Assembly (NCBI GenBank): GCA_947034885.2
Contig: OX344749.2
Span: forward strand, 45,165,682-45,229,681
Length of the DNA: 64,000 nucleotides
Source: Thuidium tamariscinum
Taxonomy: Eukaryota > Streptophyta > Bryopsida > Hypnales > Thuidiaceae
Direction of reading: 5' to 3'
Shown in pieces: positions 56,533 through 64,000 of this stretch. The notes beneath the pieces are model-generated. The model ran no database searches. It was given only the letters and a program-made list of their open reading frames with translations, and had not been told where the DNA came from. The first letter of the stretch is position 1. Each line of letters begins with the position of its first letter. The translations under genes were made by a program, and so were the position numbers.

Positions 56533-59500
56533 ATGGCAGAGTCTCGATCGACATCGACAACTCGGTCTCCTTCACCTTCTCCTTCACCTTCTCGGCCTAC
56601 GTCAAGACCTGGTAGTCCTACTCGCCGAGGACCACCGCCGCTCCCTGTTAGTCCAGCCAAAAGTCCACCGAATTCCTCTCCATTAAGATATTCTTATTTA
56701 GGTCATGAGTCTCAGAGTTCAGTTAAGACAATAGCTGAGGACTATCTTCTGTCCGGCGGGCACTATGGATCGCCTCCGACAGTTTTCGATTCTCCTCTTC
56801 CGTCGAATGTAGCTACAGATTCTTCGTCAATTGCAGCACTTGATTCCAAAGTAGATCCAGAGGAACTGAAGCAGGCCGTGACACCGTCCTCGACTGGCCT
56901 CGAGGCAAGAGCTGCGTTGGAGCAGACCGCAGCTGCTGCCAAGTATGGTAGGCATACAGGAAGTGCCTCGGATGGTGCAGATGTTCGGTGGTACTTCTGC
57001 AAGACTCCCCTCCGCCCTAATGGTATATCTCCTTTTACCTTGCTACAAATATATGCACATATATAACTGGCTTAGATGAACAGCGTAGATGGAATCATAT
57101 GTGCTTCTCAGGTCATACCCTAAAGCACCAAGGGTTCTTGGTTTAGAATTACTCCGTACCTTTCAGAGTGATCATGTTGCGAAAAGGATACTTCAGATGG
57201 GGCCGATTTTATATTACTAGAATCAGTGAAGAACAGTATTTGCGTTTGTAAATATAGAACAAAATTGTAAATATAGAATGAAATGACTTTGGACTGAAGA
57301 AATCTCAGTATGACTTACTCAAAATTGCTATGCAGAAGGTCCAATTTGGGCCTCTTAATTAAGGCTACTGAGTCTACGGTTATTGTCATGCCCGTATTGA
57401 AAAGTCGTTAGGTGTGAGCACATACTAATAAAGTTCAAATTCTCGTAAGATTACGCAGTTTCTGATCGTAGTTGAGGGAAGGGCTTGCAGAAGCTGCAGC
57501 GCAGGTACCGGCATCTGAGGTAGTAGTCAAAGGAGACTATTTTCGATTTAGTGTTCGGGACTCTCTCGCGTTGGAAGCTTCGTTTGTGCAGGTTCGCTAT
57601 GTTCCATGAATTCTATTTTGAAGTAAAGTGAGATCCTGTCATTAGAATATTGTGGTTTCGTTATCATCTCTGGATTGTTGTCGTTGAAGCAATGTTGGTT
57701 ATGTAGATCGTGTGAGGAAGTAAACAAAAAACAGTCTTCACTGTGTCGTTACGAGGAATGCTTTCTTTGATGTTTTGTATGCTGCAGTCGAAGCAATATT
57801 TCAGTTATTTGTCATATCCATATTAAGTGGGGAACGGTATTTGATATTTGGTGATGATGAATGTTCGTCAGCGAGAGGAAGAATTGGTGTCAGCATGGTG
57901 GAAAGAGTATGCCGAAGTCAGTGCAGGTCCGGTGATGTCTTCTGGCACTCTTTCTTACAACCTCCAAGTTGAAAAGGAAACAGCAGAAGAGAAGCTAAGG
58001 TCTTTCAACAGTGCCAGCGGTGGGAAAACATCCCCAAAAGGTCCTGGTAGTACACATTCAGACTTCGATGATGGTGATGATGAAGAGAGCGTGGGTGTGC
58101 TCGTCAAAGGTGGACTGTATGAGGTGCGACTGGTTCCAACTGGTGGAAAAGTTCAAAGTGTCTATTAATTCTATCAGAACTAATCGTTTTTGGTTCCTTA
58201 TTGATCAATTAGAATTTAAATGTACACGGTATTTGATAGATTTTAAGCTGTTGTTTCTTTGATGTTTAGGTCGATCTTATGAGGCGTAGATGCATTCCAG
58301 TTTACTGGAGAGGGGAGCACCGCCGTGTGCTGCGAGGGCATTGGTATGTACGGAAAGGTGGACTTGATTGGTTGCCACTTCGGGAAGATGTGGCTGAGCA
58401 GCTAGAGATCGCCTATCATAAAAAGGTAATACAGCTTAGACCTTTATGTATTCTTTGTATGTGCTAGTTTTCTGGATATTTCATTCCTGCCCTGCACTGA
58501 TGAAAATGTTGCAGACTAAGAATGGATCGCCTAATTCTTTGTGTAGGTATGGCGCCGTCGAAAATTTCAGCCGTCAGGGTTGTTCGCTGCCCGGGTCGAT
58601 CTCACAGGCACTACTCTGGTTTGTCCGACTCTCACGAGACTGATTTCCTACTAGGTTTTTGACATTGGTCGTTTAAAGCGTTGCTATGGACCAATCATGG
58701 TCATCCTCAACATCAAATTGTTTCAAAAATGTGTTGTAATGATACTTTCTTGGAACAAAGGAAATTGAGATTGCATTTTAACTGGTAGTTTGGCAGGTTA
58801 TATTGCTAGAAATTTGTTGATTTTTCTTGTCCGCTGTAGGGTCTTCATGCACTTTTCATGGGAGAGGATGATAGCTGGGAAGCAGCTCTAGCAGTAGATG
58901 CCTCAGGTATTTCTGCCATTCTGGGTTTACAAGGAAGCGGAGTGAAGCTTCGGCGTGGTTTTGCACCCCCAGACAGTGTCAATCCAACACAGGTACCCTC
59001 TGAATCCATGCAATTTGAATTTCATACAGTGGGCCACCTATGTAGCCCAATATGGCTGTTTGCAGGTGATTACATAGATATCCTTGGGACAAACATCACT
59101 GGTTAATGGGTTTTCTTTGTTTCACTATGGTTGTTGAGGCTGACAAAAGGTGAAAAAATAGGATCATGATCTAGATGATTTGTGTACTATTATTTGTGAA
59201 CTTTGTATTCCTTGTTTTATTTTCTTAGACAACATTGAACAACTTGCTACACAGGATGAACTGAGGCAAAGAAAAGAAGAGAAGCTGGATGATTATGCCT
59301 CGCAGGTCAACTTACATTTCGATCTCTGCATGTTTTGCCATGTTGCATGAGTACATGAATGTTTATTGAATAAAAAGCTGCCTCATCTTCTTGCTGATAT
59401 ATGCACTAAACGTTAGTCTTAGTTGCACTATTTGGTGCGAGGCTTCAGAAAGGAGCATTGCTCTTATTTTCTCAACTTTGTTTACTACAGGTACCGGTTC

Positions 59501-62500
59501 GACATGTAGTATTTATGGTGCATGGCATTGGGCAACGACTAGAAAAGGCAAATCTGGTGGATGATGTTGGTGCTTTTAGGCAAACTGTTACAGCGCTATC
59601 AGAGCAGCACCTTACGTCACATCAACGAAATGCACAGCGAATTTTGTTCATTCCGTGCCAGGTATATTCTTCTGCTTAGAAAAATTATGACAAGCTACTA
59701 GTGTCCTTAGTGAGTTTTTTCCCCCCTCTCTAGTGTTTGCAAGATAGTACTCAGTTTGCAAGATCACTTTTGTCTCCCTAACTTTGGCATGCGGTTGCTT
59801 TCAGTGGAGAAGAGAATTAAAGCTAGGTGGCGAGGTGGCCATGGAGCAAGTCACTTTAGATGGTGTTCGTGCTCTTCGAACAATGATTACAAAAACTGTG
59901 CACGACGTTCTGTACTACATGAGCCCTGTTTACTGCCAGGATATTATTGATTCCGTACTTTTCTGCACTCCATATCCTTCTAGTATAGCTGCTGATCTCT
60001 AGACCATATGGTTGCCTCGAGCTTTTGATACCATGCAGTCTTCAGTCTATTTGCATTGTGAAAGATTATTTCCAAAATTTGTGAATTTAACTGAGGATAA
60101 ACTTGTGGAATCGCAGGTGACAAGATCTTTAAATCGGCTTTACAACAGATTCATTAAGCGTAACCCAAGTTTTGACGGCAAGGTACTGTTTCTTTGTATT
60201 GACTCTGACACGTTAACGTGGTAAATGCTATCTTTTCGCTCCTTGAATCTTCTGTTGGAATACTTGGACATATTGTAAAATTCATGGTGTCCTTTTCTGT
60301 TCAAGGCTAACATTCTGGGTGACTTGTTGTACGTGCAGGTGTCACTTTATGGACACTCGTTGGGAAGCGTCCTGACATATGATATTCTTTGTCATCAAGA
60401 TACATTGAAATCGCCATTTCCAGTCCAGAATATCAACGCTGCTCTTAAGCGTAATGTAGAGAGTGAGGATGACATGCCGAAAATAGATCGTCTTCCCTCT
60501 GTCCACGCCCATGATTTTGTGTCAGGGGGTGAGACGTCTATTCAGGACATGTTGAGCTCTGACAATACTCTCGTGGGTTCTTCTGATATTAATCCTACTG
60601 ATGCCCAAGTAAACGAAATTTTACCAGAGGGAGAAGAAGAAAAAGGAGAAGAAAGTACTTTAAAGAGCGTCAAAGTAACCGCAACCGATATAGAGGATGT
60701 ACTAGAGCCAGACAAATCTGACGGTAATTCTATTTCGGAGGAAGACAGGAAAGTTTCATTGCCAAGTGATCTTATAAATAAGGGGAGCACAAGAGTCTCA
60801 GAGCAGCATGACATTGCCGAGGGGCATATAATAATATCAGAAGAAGATGACATCGCTCAAGAGCATACAAAAATCTCGGGGGAGGAGGATATAGCACCAG
60901 AGAAGAAAATTATCCCAAAGGAGGATGACATAGCACAGGAGCGCACAGAAGTATTAAAGAATGATGATTGTGTGCAGGAGCATACAGGAAATTTAGAGGC
61001 CGAAGTGTCTGAGATTGAGGGTGCTGAGAAAGAGAATGAGGTTGTAGAGGACGTAGAGGAGAATGTCAAGGATGTAAGGGAGGATGACAATAATGTTGAG
61101 GAGGATGTCAAGGATGTAGGGGAGGTTGTCAAGGATGTCGAGGAGAATGCTAAGGATGTCGAAGAGGAAGTCAAAATCACAGAGCGGGAATATTCTGAGA
61201 ACTTTGACGCTCCAAATTCTGAGAGGGATATGCCTGAAGCTGCCAAAACAGCTAATCTTCAGGGCACAAAGCAAGAGGCTCAGGACGTGCCAGCTGCTGA
61301 AATTGAGAGAGCCCTAGATCTTGTTGATCAAGTAATGGTGAATTCTGCTGAAGATTTTGAGGAGCGAACAGAGATTGAGAGATTGAAAGTAGAGGTAATC
61401 TTCCACGACCTTTCTTTATTTCATCTCTCATGTGAGTTCATCTATTCAGGCAGTTAGTAATATTATTCCCCATTTTTTTCATCTTTGCTTTGTGATATTC
61501 TTCGAGATTGAATTACCTTGTTTTGATACTTAATGTAGGGAGTCATTGCACACTTTTTCTCAGAGTGGAAGTGTCTTTTCGGCTCATAATTGGCAGGTAG
61601 CCGCCCTACAAGAGAAGCTGAGATTGATGGAGAATGAGAACAACGTTAATAGAAGGTCTCCTGATAATTTCTCAGAAATGAGAGGAGAATCGTTAAAACA
61701 CATCATGTCGACCAACACGGAAATCCCTCGAGCTTCATTGGGTTCTGCTGAAGGCTGCAGCGCTCACCATTGTACTGGAGACGATGATCCAGAGTTGCGG
61801 CAGAATAACCCAGAAAATGAATCTGGACACGAGCGGGGAAATATGGACAATTCCATGAGTGCTCGTAAACAGCATCGACCTTTTATAATTTACCCGAAAC
61901 TCAAATTTAAGGTATGTTCCTGTTTCTTTCTTTCTAGTCTGCAGTCAAACATGTGTTACTGGGGTCTTACCTTGCTGCATGTGGTTTCAACAGGGGTTTT
62001 GTTTTGTGGAGCAGGTAGAAACTTTCTATGCGGTGGGGTCTCCACTTGGAATGTTCTTAGCACTTCGGAATATACGAATAGGTTTAGGAGAAGGCAAGGA
62101 GTATTGGCAAGACGAAGGCATCGATGAAGAAATGCCAGCCTGCCGCCTTTTGCTAAATATTTTCCACCCTTATGATCCGGTGGCATACAGGTAAGCAAGC
62201 TTTCGTAAAGTCGAGTATGATACAAATTGTGGAGATGAAATATTTTCTTCCATGTGCTTTCGCTGTCACTCACTTCCTCTAATTGTTTGATGCAGACTAG
62301 AGCCGCTTGTCTGTAAGGAATATGTCGACCAGAAACCTGTATTCATCCCTTATCATAAGGGAGGCAAGCGCATTCATATCGGACTGCAGGTATTGCACTC
62401 TCGATGTGAGCTCGATGTTTTCTGTTTAACTTCCGATGTGTCAGTTTTGTTTATTGTCTCGAAGCGATATGCATTGTATACGCTTGATTATTGAATTTTG

Positions 62501-63813
62501 AACCACCCTGAGTTTATTACACCTACACTATTGCTTCGCAGGAGTTCGGTGAGGATCTGAGCATGAAATCTAAGGCATTTGTGAACTCCATCGGTGCTGT
62601 TGGGGTAGGTCTATCTTTATTCGGGGACTAGTTCACTTTTCTTTACTTCGAACACAATATATTTTCTGTGATTATACATGTAAGGCGAGGTTCCTGTGCG
62701 AGTCTCTGCTGATGAAAGTTGCCACATCCAATGTCGCTAATCGTTGTGATGGACAGACTCGAGTGGCTCATGCATTTACTTCAAGGAAAGATGACAGTCT
62801 AACAGGTACTCCATTTGACTTTGAACACTCTTTTAACTTTCTTACACTTTATTATGCCGTATCGCCACATTGGATCTTATTGAGGAGCCTATCTTACCCA
62901 CTTAAGGTTGATGATCATTGCATAGTCGATGGGCATGGTGAATGAGTGTATCTTAGAATGTTGGGTTTTATGGAGGATTCGTTCCACTTACATGATTGGT
63001 GGATGCTGCTTTTGGGTGGGTGCAGAAGAGGAAGAAGAGAGAAATCGGAAGAAGCTTAAAACTTACGGACAAAAGGTCATGGAGCGCCTCACAGGAACTC
63101 CAGAAGGACGCATTGACAACATGCTACAGGTTAGGAAGTTCAACCACGAAGGTCAATCGCGTCATATTTTTGACTGAGACGAAACTTCACTGTTGTGTTG
63201 AGACCGAACATTGAAATGCTTTTGTGAATGACCTTAATGGATTCTTGAATTAATTTACCGATACTGGTCACGCACTACCGTAATACTAGTTGTGGTCTCG
63301 TACTTGCTGTAGGATGCCACCTTTGAGCATCAGTATATATCTGCAATCAGCTCCCACACGTAAGTTTCGTTTTTCCCTTGATGTTATAATTGCTCCTGCT
63401 CGTGCTCCTGCTCTTGGACCGATTTTATCATCTAGTTCAATTCGAATGACGCTCATGTTCATGCAAGTTTTAATAGATCAAGTGCTGTGATTTGATGGAA
63501 CAGGTCATATTGGCAAGACCCTGACACAGCGCTCTTCATTCTGAAGCATCTTTACCGTGATATCTCCCTGGAACCAGAGTCTGACAATGCTCCAACCATG
63601 GAAGTGCTTCGTGGTGAGATCGTTGACGATAGCAGTGATGATGAGGTAGTGCAACCAGACAGTACCACTGCAAACTCATCCTCTGTGCTGAGTGCTCAAG
63701 ATGACTGGGATTCTGGTGATGACGACTCGACGTCAACATTCTTCGTGAAAGAGGATTGGATTCCAGCGTTGTCTGATCAACAAACCAAACCCAACTCTAA
63801 CCGGACCGTGTAA
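56533..63813 (+). CDS. SGR2: SGR2-type DDHD phospholipase A1
   Basis: Intracellular PA-preferring phospholipase A1; Arabidopsis SGR2 acts in vacuole membrane function and shoot gravitropism. Nineteen exons: 56533-57022, 57491-57591, 57872-58123, 58270-58425, 58547-58618, 58840-58992, 59255-59305, 59491-59661, 59805-59954, 60117-60182, 60339-61394, 61597-61911, 62015-62190, 62296-62389, 62542-62604, 62685-62805, 63026-63129, 63313-63359, 63504-63813. Phases all agree and give 1315 residues against about 930 in Arabidopsis. The start is the first in-frame ATG (CCCGATGGCA). Order: disordered Ser/Pro N-terminus; WWE-like segments with DVRWYFC and VKGGLYEVDL; FMVHGIGQ (433-440); lipase GHSLG with Ser561; a 330-residue acidic insert with repeats; a coiled coil (about 898-925); the DDHD region from FYAVGSPLG (about 1015) through FHPYDPVAYR to YWQDPDTALFILKHLY (about 1215-1230). 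The extra length is mostly the acidic insert and tails. No signal peptide or clear membrane helix. Confidence 0.96.
60807..61184 (+). repeat. Coding minisatellites in the phospholipase acidic insert
   Basis: Two arrays lie in exon 11. At 60807-61001 there are five 39-bp units encoding 13-residue repeats of the type DDIAQEHTKISGE (residues 711-775). At 61059-61184 there are about six 21-bp units encoding heptads of the type EDVKDVG, EVVKDVE, ENAKDVE (residues 795-836). All keep the reading frame because the units are multiples of three. Confidence 0.88.
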
Positions 63814-64000
63814 ATAATCACAGAAGCTTACGAGAATTCATTTGCAACGGTAGTCTGCACAATACTAAGCACATTTGTATCATCATTCTTAGATTCTGGG
63901 ATGACGTCCAACCTTCTCCGAATCACTTGTACAGATGCCACTCAGAACGATCATTGAAATTATAGGTTGAGGTGGCAATGTGAGTAAATTCACAACGGGT
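63814..64000 (+). other. 3' flank of the phospholipase gene
   Basis: Non-coding sequence after the stop codon, probably 3' untranslated region. The window ends here. Confidence 0.5.

Noticed and set aside
60542..61274. Serine-rich and leucine-rich - strand frames opposite the phospholipase insert
   Set aside because: They are antisense shadows of the acidic coding repeats.
61546..61596. Extra exon sequence before VAALQEKL in the phospholipase
   Set aside because: The acceptor TTGGCAG at 61596 joins in phase and gives an unbroken coiled coil with the previous exon, as in SGR2.

Overview
The window is nuclear DNA of a land plant. Two multi-exon genes on the + strand are recognisable by family and by precise GT-AG splicing in consistent phases: a C1-less plant diacylglycerol kinase (12 coding exons, 39851-44749) and an SGR2-type DDHD phosphatidic-acid phospholipase A1 (19 coding exons, 56533-63813). 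Their similarity to Arabidopsis DGK3/4/7 and SHOOT GRAVITROPISM 2 fixes the plant assignment. The moderate introns, AT-rich spacers crowded with small DNA transposons, an intronless F-box gene and several lineage-restricted proteins suggest a bryophyte (liverwort or moss). That narrower placement is an inference.

Layout. 0-7.5 kb: a small inverted-repeat element, the 3' part of an unrecognised gene with a CxxCCxxC knuckle (+), then a convergent two-exon unrecognised gene (-) whose C-terminus resembles a ubiquitin-like fold. 7.7-9 kb: an LTR-like repeat with GC-rich and AT-rich minisatellites. It abuts a decaying multi-exon gene (8962-17060, +) that resembles plant transposase_24/En-Spm-associated proteins. 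The 4.5 kb intron of that gene carries a broken gag-like or transposon-protein pseudogene on the - strand. 17-20.4 kb: no ORF, but a strong excess of G over C on the + strand. 20.5-21 kb: a dense cluster of ACGT motifs. 21-24.3 kb: an intact F-box gene (-) bracketed by related tandem repeats.

24-38.9 kb and 44.8-56 kb are gene-poor transposon graveyards. They hold at least five CACTA-type non-autonomous elements with 3-bp target duplications (one nested in another element), a Tourist-like element with TAA duplications, a family of about 330-bp elements with TAAGGTA-type ends (four copies), a family of about 720-bp elements (three copies), a second LTR-like copy and a Tc1-like transposase remnant.

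The two healthy housekeeping genes are neighbours on the same strand and act on consecutive steps of phosphatidic acid metabolism: the kinase makes phosphatidic acid from diacylglycerol, and the phospholipase hydrolyses it. No CRISPR, operon, rRNA or convincing tRNA gene was seen. All splice models were made by eye from reading frame, splice consensus and family alignment, without transcript data.
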